A stretch of DNA of 64,000 nucleotides from Bhargavaea sp. CC-171006. GTDB lineage: Bacteria > Bacillota > Bacilli > Bacillales_A > Planococcaceae. A model generated the notes under the pieces. It had not been told where the DNA came from and did no database searches. It was given only the letters and a program-made list of their open reading frames with translations. How positions within the stretch are numbered: the first letter of the stretch is position 1; every line of letters begins with the position of its first letter. Location of the stretch: assembly GCF_009761675.1 (NCBI RefSeq), contig NZ_QUZH01000002.1:1-64000 (forward strand), written 5' to 3'. The position numbers were made by a program, and so were the translations under genes. Below, piece by piece: positions 7,761 through 16,015 of the stretch.

Positions 7761-8240
7761 ATGGCCGAGATAGCTGAATTGACGAGGAACGGAGAAGGAC
7801 TGACCGCTTATAGGGAAGTCCGATATCCTCATGAGCAAGCAGAAGTGTGGACCTACCTGACCGACAATGACCGGCTTTCCCTCTGGTTTGATGAGCTTCG
7901 GATGGGAGAAGCGTCAGAAGGAGGACATTACCTGTTTGATATGGGGGAACATGGGAGAGAAAAGCTGGAGATTTTCAGACTTGAACCCGGAGAAACAGTG
8001 GAGTTTGATTGGTTCGGCGATGTGGTACGCTTCGATCTGGTCACTGACGGAAGCGATACTGTGCTCGCATTCAAGGAAACCGTCCGAAAACTGACAGAAC
8101 AGACCGTGAAGGATCTGGCAGGGTGGCATGTCTGCCTGGATGTGATCGGCAGCCTTCTTGACGGGCGGCAGCCGGAAGACCGGCATGCTGACTGGGAAAA
8201 ATGGAATGAAGCTTATGGCCGGGCAGTCGGGGAACTGTAG
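7761..8240 (+). CDS. SRPBCC (AHSA1/START-like) domain protein
   Basis: A 159-residue cytoplasmic protein of the AHSA1/SRPBCC helix-grip fold: an opening strand YREVRYPHEQAEVWTYLTD, the WFDELRMGE segment and a long C-terminal helix ending WHVCLDVIGSLLDG...WEKWNEAYG. Such proteins bind hydrophobic ligands or act as co-chaperones; no ligand is predictable. ATG 7761 follows GGGGGAGACCT. It is spaced 11 nt before the Nudix gene, probably a two-gene operon. Confidence 0.8.
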   Translation: MAEIAELTRNGEGLTAYREVRYPHEQAEVWTYLTDNDRLSLWFDELRMGEASEGGHYLFDMGEHGREKLEIFRLEPGETVEFDWFGDVVRFDLVTDGSDTVLAFKETVRKLTEQTVKDLAGWHVCLDVIGSLLDGRQPEDRHADWEKWNEAYGRAVGEL

Positions 8241-8251
8241 GGGGGATCAGA

Positions 8252-8707
8252 ATGGGGTATATCGAGGAACTCAGGGAACTGACCGGCAGCAGACCGCTTC
8301 TTCTTACCGGCGTGGGTGTCGGTGTCCTGGACAGCAGCGGCCGGATCCTCCTGCAGAAAGATTTTGACGGACGCTGGGGCATTCCCGGCGGATTCATGGA
8401 ACTTGGCGAGTCCGCAGAAGATGCGGGCCGCCGCGAAGTGCTCGAAGAAACCGGGGTCGAAATCGGGAAAATGTCCCTTGTGACAGTCATCTCCGGCCCG
8501 CAGACATTTTCGCGGCTGGCAAACGGTCATGAATACTATTCCGTGACTATCGTCTACGCTTCTCATACAGAGAGAGACCAGGAGCCGAGACCGGATGGAA
8601 AGGAAACGGCCGAAGCCCGGTTTTTCCGCCCGGATGAACTCCCGGAAGGGCTGAACCCGATGATCAGAAATCAGATTTTCCAATACTTAAACATGCATAA
8701 GAAATGA
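8252..8707 (+). CDS. Nudix hydrolase
   Basis: A 151-residue protein with a complete Nudix box (residues 46-68: GG-FME-LGES...GRREVLEETG), i.e. Gx5Ex7REUxEExGU, which binds the divalent metal and cleaves nucleoside-diphosphate-linked compounds. No accessory domain shows the substrate, so housekeeping or ADP-ribose-type activity cannot be separated. The start follows GGGGGATCAGA. It ends in the left arm of its terminator. Confidence 0.9.
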   Translation: MGYIEELRELTGSRPLLLTGVGVGVLDSSGRILLQKDFDGRWGIPGGFMELGESAEDAGRREVLEETGVEIGKMSLVTVISGPQTFSRLANGHEYYSVTIVYASHTERDQEPRPDGKETAEARFFRPDELPEGLNPMIRNQIFQYLNMHKK

Positions 8708-8733
8708 CGGGGGCGTTATCCCCGTCTTTTTTT
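8706..8733 (+). terminator. terminator after the Nudix gene
   Basis: A stem GACGGGG/CCCCGTC (8706-8712, 8720-8726) is followed by seven T; its first two bases overlap the stop codon. Confidence 0.85.
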
Positions 8734-8763
8734 ATTTGAGAGATATGAATTTATCCGATAGGT

Positions 8764-8791
8764 TTGAATTAACGGAAATTTCAGTTACAAT
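8764..8791 (+). promoter_or_regulatory. sigma-A-type promoter of cstA
   Basis: TTGAAT (8764-8769), 16-nt spacer, TACAAT (8786-8791). It leaves an untranslated leader of about 100 nt before the TTG start at 8902. Confidence 0.65.
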
Positions 8792-8814
8792 GGACACATA
8801 TACATAGACTGAAT

Positions 8815-8856
8815 GCCCAAAAAGAATTTGGGTGTCCGCCTCTGCGGCAGATTGCC
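8815..8856 (+). other. structured 5' leader of cstA
   Basis: Two or three short hairpins lie in the leader: CCCAAA/TTTGGG (8816-8821, 8827-8832), CCGC/GCGG (8836-8839, 8844-8847) and a competing GGCA/TGCC (8846-8856). No terminator U-run and no known riboswitch core is seen; a role in post-transcriptional control is a guess. Confidence 0.3.
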
Positions 8857-8901
8857 GTCAGCGGGTTCCATATAACAAACAATAAAAAGGGGGTAAATCG
8901 T

Positions 8902-10638
8902 TTGAATGCAATTCTGGTTGCCGTGATCGGGATGGTTGTTTTCGCGCTTGGTTATCGATATTATTCAAAGTTTGTCGCGGAACGCATCTTCCGTCTCGAT
9001 CCGAATTATGTTACACCGTCACACAAGTACAAAGATGGCGTCGACTTTGTCCCGACAAACAAATTTGTGCTATGGGGACATCACTTCACGTCTGTCGCAG
9101 GAGCGGCCCCGATACTCGGGCCGGCAATTGCCGTTTATTGGGGATGGCTCCCCGCGTTTCTGTGGGTGGTATTAGGGACGGTGTTTGCGGCCGGTGTCCA
9201 TGACTTCGGGACTTTGGCGCTGTCTGTCCGGAACAAGGGGCAGTCCGTCGGGACAATTGCCGACAAGCTGATCGGACAACGGGCCAAAATGCTGTTTTTG
9301 TTCATCATCCTGATTCTCGTCCTGATGGTCAACGCGGTATTTGCCTGGGTCATTTCAAATCTGTTCATCAAGTACCCGGCAAGTGTAATTCCGGTCTTTA
9401 TCCAGATTCCGCTGGCTGTCTGGATCGGTTATGCCGTCTATAAACGACAGAAGAAGATGCTTGTTCCGTCATTGATTGCGCTTGCGGTCATGTATGTTAC
9501 AGCGGTTATCGCGAGCCAGGTCAGCTGGCTCCAGGTGGACCTGGTCTCCATGATGGGCGGGGAGGAAGGGGCAGGACTGTTCGGCCTGGGTTCCGTATCG
9601 ACTGCCTTCTTCATCTGGATCGTCATCCTGATGATCTATGTGTATATCGCTTCGACACTGCCGGTATGGAAACTTCTCCAGCCGCGTGACTTCATCAACT
9701 CACATCAGCTTGTTGTCGGTCTCGGCATCCTGTATCTCGGCCTGATTTTCACGAATCCGAAAATCACAGCGCCGGCCGTCCATGCGGCCAATGACGTTTC
9801 GTGGTTCCCGCTCCTTTTTATCACCATTGCGTGCGGAGCCATATCCGGCTTCCACGGTCTTGTATCGTCCGGCACGTCTTCCAAGCAGCTGGACAAAGAA
9901 ACCGATGCCCGCTTTGTCGGCTACCTTGGAGCGGTCGGGGAAGGGATCCTGGCACTCATCTCCATCCTGGCCGTCGTGACGCTGTTCCCGACTGCAGCTG
10001 CATTCACGGAAGCATACAGCAGCTTCGGCGCTGCCAACGCCGGCGGTCTCGGAAACTTCGTCCAAGGGGCATCCGGTCTAGCACAAGGTCTCGGCATCCC
10101 GCCTTCTGTTGCGGCGACAATCGTATCAATCATTATCATCAGCTTTGCGGCAACAACACTGGACTCTTCCGTCCGCCTGATGCGGTATATCATCGCAGAA
10201 ATCGGGATGGAGTATAAGATGCCGGCGCTTGCCAAGCCGCATGTCGCAACATCGGTTGCCGTGCTGTCCAGCGCCGCACTCGTCCTGATTCCTAAGGGGC
10301 CGAACGGTTTCGGATCGGGCGGATATCTTCTTTGGCCTCTGTTTGGGACAGCGAACCAGCTGCTTGCCGGCATCAGTCTCATGCTGATTGCCGTCTGGCT
10401 TAAAAAGCTTGGCAGGAACTACATGGTCGCGCTGATTCCGATGATCTTCCTCCTGTTCATGACGCTCATCGCCATGTTCCAGCAGGTGTTCTTCGAATGG
10501 TCATTGTGGGGCAGTAACTCGAATATGCTCCTGTTCGTGTTCGGAGCGATCATCTTCGTATTTGCGGTATGGATCATCCTGACTGCCTTTAATGTACTCA
10601 CAAGAGGAAGTGACCGTAAGCTGCCTCTGGAAGAATGA
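8902..10638 (+). CDS. cstA: CstA-family carbon starvation transporter
   Basis: A 578-residue polytopic membrane protein of the CstA family (about 15-16 hydrophobic segments), linked in other bacteria to pyruvate or peptide uptake at carbon limitation. Family marks include the N-terminal YRYYSKFVAERIF, FGHHF-like WGHHFTSVAGAAPILGPAIAVYWGW, GVHDFG and SGFHGLVSSGTSSKQL. It is the short form lacking the long C-terminal extension of E. coli CstA. TTG start after AAAAAGGGGGTAAATCG. The small CC-tailed gene and an ArsA-like ATPase follow closely, a recurring arrangement as far as I recall. The substrate here is not shown by sequence. Confidence 0.92.
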   Translation: MNAILVAVIGMVVFALGYRYYSKFVAERIFRLDPNYVTPSHKYKDGVDFVPTNKFVLWGHHFTSVAGAAPILGPAIAVYWGWLPAFLWVVLGTVFAAGVHDFGTLALSVRNKGQSVGTIADKLIGQRAKMLFLFIILILVLMVNAVFAWVISNLFIKYPASVIPVFIQIPLAVWIGYAVYKRQKKMLVPSLIALAVMYVTAVIASQVSWLQVDLVSMMGGEEGAGLFGLGSVSTAFFIWIVILMIYVYIASTLPVWKLLQPRDFINSHQLVVGLGILYLGLIFTNPKITAPAVHAANDVSWFPLLFITIACGAISGFHGLVSSGTSSKQLDKETDARFVGYLGAVGEGILALISILAVVTLFPTAAAFTEAYSSFGAANAGGLGNFVQGASGLAQGLGIPPSVAATIVSIIIISFAATTLDSSVRLMRYIIAEIGMEYKMPALAKPHVATSVAVLSSAALVLIPKGPNGFGSGGYLLWPLFGTANQLLAGISLMLIAVWLKKLGRNYMVALIPMIFLLFMTLIAMFQQVFFEWSLWGSNSNMLLFVFGAIIFVFAVWIILTAFNVLTRGSDRKLPLEE

Positions 10639-10688
10639 TTGAAACGGGGCCGGCACAGCAGGCCCCCTTTTTCTATGGAGGGGTCGAC

Positions 10689-10952
10689 ATGGAACTGACA
10701 GACAAACTGAAAAAACTGATCCGGTATTATGAGGAAGTCATCAGCCTGCCCCACAAGCGGGAAATCGCGGCCGAACTCCGGGATGAGGACGATCTGTTCC
10801 TTCTTCTCCTGTACTCCGAGATGATCGGCATCCCAAATCCGGTTTATTACTATACACTGGAGCTGTACCCGTACATGATCGAGAAGTTTCATGACTGGCA
10901 TCTCCGGATGGGGATGGAAAAATCTCCGCTTACCGGAATCCGGTGCTGCTGA
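10689..10952 (+). CDS. cory-CC-star-type small protein
   Basis: An 87-residue soluble protein rich in charged residues, with aromatic segments (VYYYTLELYPYM) and FHDWHLRMGMEKSPL, and with the two final residues Cys-Cys directly before the stop. I recall the name cory-CC-star for small proteins with this ending found beside cstA and arsA-like genes; the function is unknown. ATG 10689 follows GGAGGGGTCGAC. It lies 50 nt after cstA and 13 nt before the ATPase gene, strongly suggesting cotranscription. Confidence 0.75.
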   Translation: MELTDKLKKLIRYYEEVISLPHKREIAAELRDEDDLFLLLLYSEMIGIPNPVYYYTLELYPYMIEKFHDWHLRMGMEKSPLTGIRCC

Positions 10953-10965
10953 AGGAGGGAACTGT

Positions 10966-11922
10966 ATGGATGTGCTAAACAAGGAAGTGATTTTTGTCGG
11001 GGGGAAGGGCGGCGTCGGAAAATCCACATCAGCGGCGGCCATTGCAATAAGGTCAGCGGCAACGGGGCACAAGACCCTGCTCGTCTCGACCGATCCGGCC
11101 CATAACACAGGGGATATCTTCGGAAGGAAATTAGACGGGAAGATTACAGAAGTGGCGGAGGGACTGTCCGCACTGGAGATTGATCCGGACAGGGAGACCG
11201 AGGCCTACATCGGGACTGTAAAGGACAATCTGAAGGGGGTTGTCCACTCCGCGATGGCAGACGAAGTCAATCGGCAGCTGGACACGGCAAAAGCATCTCC
11301 GGGTGCAGATGAAGCCGCTCTTTTTGACAGGCTGGTGACCATCCTCCTTGAGGAAAGGAACCGGTTCGACCGGATCATTTTCGATACAGCGCCGACCGGC
11401 CATACGATCCGTCTGCTGACGCTCCCTGAGCTGATGGGAATCTGGATCCGCGGTTTGCTGGAGAGAAGAAGGAAGACCAACGAAAACTATTCAGCACTGC
11501 TGAATGACGGAGATCCTGTGGAAGATCCGATCTATGATGTCCTGAGGGAGCGGCAGGAACGTTTTACACGGGTACGTGAAATCCTTCTAGATCCGGACAA
11601 GACCGGATTCATCTTCGTCCTCAATCCGGAGCGGCTGCCGATTCTTGAAACGGAAAAGGCGGTGTCGCTTCTCGGCAGGCATGACCTTCACGTCAGCACA
11701 TTGATCGTCAATAAGGTGTTGCCGGAAGAAGCAGACGGGGAATTTCTCCGGGAACGGAGAGTGCTTGAGCGAGGGTATCTGAAATTGATCGCCGAAACTT
11801 TCGGGGAGCAGGAACTGATCTTCGTGCCCCTCTTCCCGAGAGATATCGCCTCGATGGTGGATCTTGAGTCATTCAGTCAACATTTTAAGGCAGGTGGAGA
11901 AGTTGAAGGCATTCGTTTATGA
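10966..11922 (+). CDS. ArsA/Get3-like ATPase, single domain, cysteine-free
   Basis: A 318-residue deviant-P-loop ATPase with GKGGVGKST (13-21), switch I STDPAHNTGD and switch II FDTAPTGHTIR, as in ArsA/Get3. There is one ATPase half and not a single cysteine in the protein, so the arsenite- or zinc-binding cysteines of ArsA and Get3 are absent; arsenite transport is therefore unlikely. No ars genes are nearby. ATG 10966 follows GAAGGAGGGAACTGT. Context ties it to cstA and the CC-tailed protein. Its C terminus overlaps the next gene by 20 nt. Confidence 0.82.
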   Translation: MDVLNKEVIFVGGKGGVGKSTSAAAIAIRSAATGHKTLLVSTDPAHNTGDIFGRKLDGKITEVAEGLSALEIDPDRETEAYIGTVKDNLKGVVHSAMADEVNRQLDTAKASPGADEAALFDRLVTILLEERNRFDRIIFDTAPTGHTIRLLTLPELMGIWIRGLLERRRKTNENYSALLNDGDPVEDPIYDVLRERQERFTRVREILLDPDKTGFIFVLNPERLPILETEKAVSLLGRHDLHVSTLIVNKVLPEEADGEFLRERRVLERGYLKLIAETFGEQELIFVPLFPRDIASMVDLESFSQHFKAGGEVEGIRL

Positions 11923-12886
11923 GATGGGTGAATGGAAACTGAAAGAAATGGAAGATCCGGTCGCAGGACCCGGTGAGGCGGTCGTCTCGCTGAAAGTGTC
12001 CGGACTGAACCGCCGGGACCTCTACATACCCGGACGTCTCGGACCTGAAAAGGAAGCGGTCGTCATCGGATCGGACGGCGCGGGTGTCGTCAGCCAGGTT
12101 GGGGATGGGGTGAGTCAGTTTGGTGAAGGGGATGAAGTCATCATCAATCCCGCCCTCCGGTGGATGGAGCAGTCAGCAGCACCTCCCGCGGAGTTCGATA
12201 TCCTCGGAATGCCGGACAACGGAACGATGGCCGAAAAAATCGTACTGTCGGCAGACCAGCTGGAGCCGAAGCCTTCAGGCCTGTCATGGGAAGAGGCGGG
12301 TGTCCTGTCGCTTGCTGCAATGACGGGATACCGGGCTCTTGTCACCCGCGGAAGGGCCGAAGCGGGCCAGACGGTGTTCATTCCCGGAGCGGGAAGCGGT
12401 GTGGCGACTTATCTGATCCAGTTCGCCAAGGCGCTCGGGGCGAAGGTCATCGTTTCATCCCGGAGCGCAGACAAGCGCAGCCGTGCGTTGGAAATCGGTG
12501 CGGACCGCGCCATTGACACGAATTCGGACTGGAAAGAAGAACTGAAGGATGAAACCATCGACCTCGTCATCGACAGCGTGGGTGAAGCGACGTTCAACCG
12601 GTCGCTGGACGTGCTGAAAAAAGGCGGTCGCATCGTCACATTCGGCGCCACGACGGATGATCACATCCGGTTCGATCTTCGTTCTTTCTTCTACGGACAA
12701 TATGATCTGCTCGGGTCGACGATGGGGAACCGGGAAGAGCTCCGTGCCCTGCTTAAATTGATTGAGGAGAAGGATATCCGCCCGGTTGTCGATTCGGTCT
12801 ATCCTCTGGAAGATATCCGGGAAGCGATGGGCAAACTGGAGAACAGTACACAATTCGGCAAGTTGGCCATAAGGATAGGAGAATAA
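11903..12886 (+). CDS. quinone-oxidoreductase-like medium-chain dehydrogenase
   Basis: A 327-residue NAD(P)-dependent medium-chain dehydrogenase/reductase. The N-terminal GroES-like domain has GxNRRDLYIPGR and GSDGAGVVSQVGDGV; the Rossmann motif is GAGSGVATYLIQFAKALGA. The cysteine cluster for structural zinc and the catalytic cysteine are lacking, placing it with zinc-free quinone reductase-type members (B. subtilis YogA-like). TTG 11903 follows AGGTGGAG and lies within the end of the ATPase gene, indicating coupling with the cstA unit. Substrate unknown. Confidence 0.8.
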   Translation: MKAFVYEMGEWKLKEMEDPVAGPGEAVVSLKVSGLNRRDLYIPGRLGPEKEAVVIGSDGAGVVSQVGDGVSQFGEGDEVIINPALRWMEQSAAPPAEFDILGMPDNGTMAEKIVLSADQLEPKPSGLSWEEAGVLSLAAMTGYRALVTRGRAEAGQTVFIPGAGSGVATYLIQFAKALGAKVIVSSRSADKRSRALEIGADRAIDTNSDWKEELKDETIDLVIDSVGEATFNRSLDVLKKGGRIVTFGATTDDHIRFDLRSFFYGQYDLLGSTMGNREELRALLKLIEEKDIRPVVDSVYPLEDIREAMGKLENSTQFGKLAIRIGE

Positions 12887-12893
12887 TGGACAT

Positions 12894-12932
12894 CAAAAAA
12901 GCCAGTTCCTTTTATCGGGATCTGGCTTTTTT
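12894..12932. terminator. bidirectional terminator between the dehydrogenase and desR
   Basis: A stem GCCAG-TCC/GGA-CTGGC with A-run before and T-run after (12894-12900 and 12926-12932) serves both convergent units. Confidence 0.8.
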
Positions 12933-12957
12933 ATGAGAATGGACTTGCGCCCCGCAT

Positions 12958-13563
12958 TCACTTTCCACGGAACCAACCGTTTTCGCGATATCGGGCAACT
13001 GCTTCAATACGGTTGCTGACATTCAGTTTGTCGAGGATGGTTGAAATATAATTCCTTACGGTGCCGGTCGTCAGGAACAATTCCTTCGCAATTTCTTTGG
13101 TTTCTTTGCCGTTTGCGATCAGTTCCATCACTTCGGTTTCCCTCGCGGTCAGAGGATTCGGATTGCTGAATGCCATGTCCACCAGCTCGGGTGCGTAGAT
13201 TTTTCGGCCGCCGACAATCGAACGGATTGAGTCAGCCAGATCTTCGCTCGGACTGTCCTTTAGAAGGTATCCGTCAACATGTGCGTGACGGGCACGCTCA
13301 AAGTAACCGGCTCTGGCAAATGTCGTCAAAATAATGACTTTGCACGGATGTCCGCTCAGCTCGTCCGCTGCATCCAGACCGGTCAGGACCGGCATTTCTA
13401 TATCCATAATGCAGACATCCGGGTTTTGAGTCTTTACAAGCCGGACTGCCTCCGCGCCATCTGCCGCCTGGCCGACGACGGTCATATCCTCTTCCAGATC
13501 AAGCAGGGAAGCGAGCGCGCCAAGAAGGAGGCGCTGGTCTTCCGCAATCACAATCCTGATCAT
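12958..13563 (-). CDS. desR: response regulator DesR
   Basis: A 201-residue NarL/LuxR-type regulator. The receiver domain has D8-D9-like acidic pair (EDQ) and the phospho-acceptor D54 in IMDIEMP, the same position as in B. subtilis DesR; the C-terminal helix-turn-helix (LTARETEVMELIANGKETKEIA) binds DNA. It overlaps desK by 4 nt and is the last gene of des-desK-desR. Its expected action is to activate des when phosphorylated by DesK at low membrane fluidity. Assignment rests on operon structure plus similarity. Confidence 0.9.
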   Translation of the reverse strand: MIRIVIAEDQRLLLGALASLLDLEEDMTVVGQAADGAEAVRLVKTQNPDVCIMDIEMPVLTGLDAADELSGHPCKVIILTTFARAGYFERARHAHVDGYLLKDSPSEDLADSIRSIVGGRKIYAPELVDMAFSNPNPLTARETEVMELIANGKETKEIAKELFLTTGTVRNYISTILDKLNVSNRIEAVARYRENGWFRGK

Positions 13564-14792
13564 CCGATCCCTTCCTTTCTCCCTTGCTGGATCACATGAG
13601 GCACTTCGATGACCAGCCGTGTGCCGCCGGCCGGCGCGTTCGCTTCCACATTGAGGGTTCCGTTTACAAAGTCCAGGCGTTCCCTCATCCCCCGGAGGCC
13701 GTTGCCCCGGGAAGGCGGTCCGCTGATTCCGACCCCGTCATCAAACACTTCCAGGCGGACTCCCGAAGCGGTTTCCGAGAGCCGGATTAAGCAGGAGGAA
13801 GCCTTGCTGTGCCGGACAATATTCGTGACTGCTTCCATCAGGCACATTCCGAGAACATCATCGATCAGCGGACCGGTTTTGTTCCCACCCGGTTCCTTGT
13901 CGATGGAGAGTTCAATTTCAGCAGCTTCAAGGATCTGGACGGCCCTGGCCAATTCGATTTCAAGAGTTGTGCCACGCATGCCGGATACGAGTTCGCGCAC
14001 TTCCTTCAGCGCGGTCCTTGCGGTCTGCCGGACATCGAGCATTTCCTTTTCAGCACGTTCTGCGTCCCTCCCGGCAAGCTTCACCGCAAGATCACTTTTC
14101 ATCCCGATCAGCGAAAGCTTTTGCCCGAGTGTGTCATGAAGATCTCTTGCAATGCGCTGGCGTTCCTCGTGAACAAGAAGTTCGCCGATCAGGCGGTTGG
14201 CATCTTCCAGTTTTTCTTCAAGAACTTCCTGGCGGTGCCGGCTGTATTTATGGAAAGGAATCAGGATAACACCGATCACCGACATGATCAGGAACGAATA
14301 TTGTGTCCTGAAGATTTCCGGTTCGGTGAAGATTACAAGAACAAGTGCAGCAACGGATGCCGCAATATTAAACGAGTAAAACAGGAAGAACGGTGTCCGC
14401 CGCCTGGTTTCCCCGATAAACAGAGCAAGGAACAGGAAAAAGTAGATGTAGCCGAATGCCACGGTCATCGTGAAGCTGATCAGGATTTCGAAGGTCAGAC
14501 AGGTGTATCGGATTCCTGTATTCTGGCTAAAAGAAAATTTGTAAGCCACCAGGAAGAGTGCGAACAGAACGATTCCGATGAAGATTTCTCTGGCTGACAT
14601 GGTCCTGAAGATGAAGAAGAACGGCATGGCCAAAAAGAAGACCCATGCGTAAATATTGAACCAGCGGTTTTTAGGATACAATTGATACCATTTCTGCACG
14701 GATGCCTTCAGTCCCATCAGTCTGTTTTCTGCATTATACCAGACTCCGGAAATGCGGACAGCCGCACCGGATTGTTCCGGGCGGCTGTTCAT
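13560..14792 (-). CDS. desK: membrane-fluidity sensor histidine kinase DesK
   Basis: Four to five membrane spans (residues about 48-178) precede a HisKA_3 dimerisation helix with H219 in RQRIARDLHDTLGQK and a C-terminal ATPase domain (N-box MEAVTNIVRHSKAS, G-box DDGVGISG, GNGLRGMRERL). DesK in B. subtilis measures membrane thickness at cold. ATG 14792 overlaps the des stop (TGATG) behind GCGAGGAAATCC, giving 410 residues; an internal ATG at 14717 would give a protein closer to the 370-residue homologue but has no site. The kinase/phosphatase domain is complete. Confidence 0.9.
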   Translation of the reverse strand: MNSRPEQSGAAVRISGVWYNAENRLMGLKASVQKWYQLYPKNRWFNIYAWVFFLAMPFFFIFRTMSAREIFIGIVLFALFLVAYKFSFSQNTGIRYTCLTFEILISFTMTVAFGYIYFFLFLALFIGETRRRTPFFLFYSFNIAASVAALVLVIFTEPEIFRTQYSFLIMSVIGVILIPFHKYSRHRQEVLEEKLEDANRLIGELLVHEERQRIARDLHDTLGQKLSLIGMKSDLAVKLAGRDAERAEKEMLDVRQTARTALKEVRELVSGMRGTTLEIELARAVQILEAAEIELSIDKEPGGNKTGPLIDDVLGMCLMEAVTNIVRHSKASSCLIRLSETASGVRLEVFDDGVGISGPPSRGNGLRGMRERLDFVNGTLNVEANAPAGGTRLVIEVPHVIQQGRKEGIG

Positions 14793-15853
14793 CAGGATTT
14801 CCTCGCATCCGCCTTCGGCTGGCGGATGGCCTCGCCGAGAGAGGAGCGTGTGCGGGCCGGTGCAGCGGTCTTCAGTTCACGGAATGTGATAAAGCGCTTG
14901 TTCGCTTCGTCGAACAGCTTGAAGCGGAGTGATTCAAGGCTCGTCTTGAGGGTGATCGTCGTTGCTTTCTGCAATGGCTCAACAGATTCGTGAGCTTCTT
15001 CGAGCTTGTAGTTCGGTACGCGCGGAGCCAGGTGGTGTACGTGATGATAGCCGATATTCCCGGTTACCCACTGGAGGACAAGCGGAAGTTTGTAGTAGGA
15101 ACTTCCGTCTACGGCAGCCTTCACATAATCCCACTCAGATTCATCCTCGAAGTAGGAATCCTCGAATTGGTGCTGGACGTAGAACAGCCAGATTCCGAGC
15201 ATGCCGCCCACGAACATGATCGTTCCATGGATCAGGAGAAATGCTTTCCATCCTACGAGCAACGCAGTCACAGTGTAGATGACGATGACAGCCACATTGA
15301 TGAACCAAGTGTTCCGGCGTTCTTTCGGCTTGGCATCCTTTCGGTTGAAGCGGCCGGATACCAGGAACAGGTAGAGCGGCCCGAAGCCGAACATGACGAT
15401 CGGATTCCGGTAGAGCCGGTAACCGAGTCTCTGGAGCGGAGTGGCCGCCCGGTACTCTTCGACAGTCATGACCCAGATGTCGCCCGTTCCGCGCTTGTCG
15501 AGGTTGCCGCTTGTGGCATGGTGGATCGAGTGCTCCCGCTTCCATTTCTCATAAGGGAAGAGAGTCATGATGCCGGTGATTGTCCCGAGTGTATCATTGG
15601 CTTTTTTGTTTTTGAAGAACGAACCGTGGGTGCAATCGTGGAAAATGATGAAAGTCCTGACGAGGAAACCTGCGGCAATGACGGACAGACCGACCGTGAG
15701 CCAGACTGAAACCGACAGGCTCATGTAGGCAAGTGCCCAAAGAATGAAGAACGGCGGGATGGTATTCAAAATCTGGATGATGCTGGCCTTCTTATCGGTC
15801 GTTTCAAAGGGCTTGACACTTTTTCGGAGCTGGATCGTTTTTTCTCTGCTCAT
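14792..15853 (-). CDS. des: membrane fatty acid desaturase
   Basis: A 353-residue acyl-lipid desaturase with the three histidine boxes of the family: HDCTHGS, HSIHHATSG and HHVHHLAPRVP, which bind the di-iron centre, and four to six hydrophobic segments. It introduces a double bond into membrane phospholipid acyl chains and restores fluidity. ATG 15853 follows CGGGAGGCAAATC; the open frame extends 31 codons further without a site. It heads the des-desK-desR unit, overlapping desK by one base set (TGATG). A promoter and a palindrome lie upstream. Confidence 0.95.
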   Translation of the reverse strand: MSREKTIQLRKSVKPFETTDKKASIIQILNTIPPFFILWALAYMSLSVSVWLTVGLSVIAAGFLVRTFIIFHDCTHGSFFKNKKANDTLGTITGIMTLFPYEKWKREHSIHHATSGNLDKRGTGDIWVMTVEEYRAATPLQRLGYRLYRNPIVMFGFGPLYLFLVSGRFNRKDAKPKERRNTWFINVAVIVIYTVTALLVGWKAFLLIHGTIMFVGGMLGIWLFYVQHQFEDSYFEDESEWDYVKAAVDGSSYYKLPLVLQWVTGNIGYHHVHHLAPRVPNYKLEEAHESVEPLQKATTITLKTSLESLRFKLFDEANKRFITFRELKTAAPARTRSSLGEAIRQPKADARKS

Positions 15854-15884
15854 GATTTGCCTCCCGGATGTTATTGATGATGAT

Positions 15885-15912
15885 ATTATCGTACCCGGAA
15901 GTGGATTCTCAA
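15885..15912 (-). promoter_or_regulatory. promoter of the des operon
   Basis: On the minus strand TTGAGA (15907-15912), 16-nt spacer, GATAAT (15885-15890). The inferred start is near 15879, about 26 nt before the des ATG. Confidence 0.65.
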
Positions 15913-15929
15913 AACAGGCATAGGTGTAA

Positions 15930-15953
15930 ACAGTTGTATATGACAACTGTCAT
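15930..15953. promoter_or_regulatory. candidate DesR operator
   Basis: Two overlapping inverted repeats: ACAGTTGT-5 nt-ACAACTGT (15930-15937, 15943-15950) and ATGACA-AC-TGTCAT (15940-15953). They lie about 50-75 nt upstream of the inferred des start, where an activator such as phosphorylated DesR would bind. The next gene to the right is divergent, so it could also be that gene's operator. Confidence 0.5.
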
Positions 15954-16015
15954 GGTTGCCCCGACGGATTCGGGGAACGTAAACTATAGATAGGAAGAAA
16001 ACGGGAGGGATGAGA

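Noticed and set aside
10966-11922. arsenical pump ATPase function for the ArsA-like gene
   Set aside because: Single ATPase half, no cysteines and no arsenic genes nearby.
13809-14597. 262-codon plus-strand frame opposite desK
   Set aside because: Shadow of desK with no start signal; the kinase frame has all catalytic motifs.
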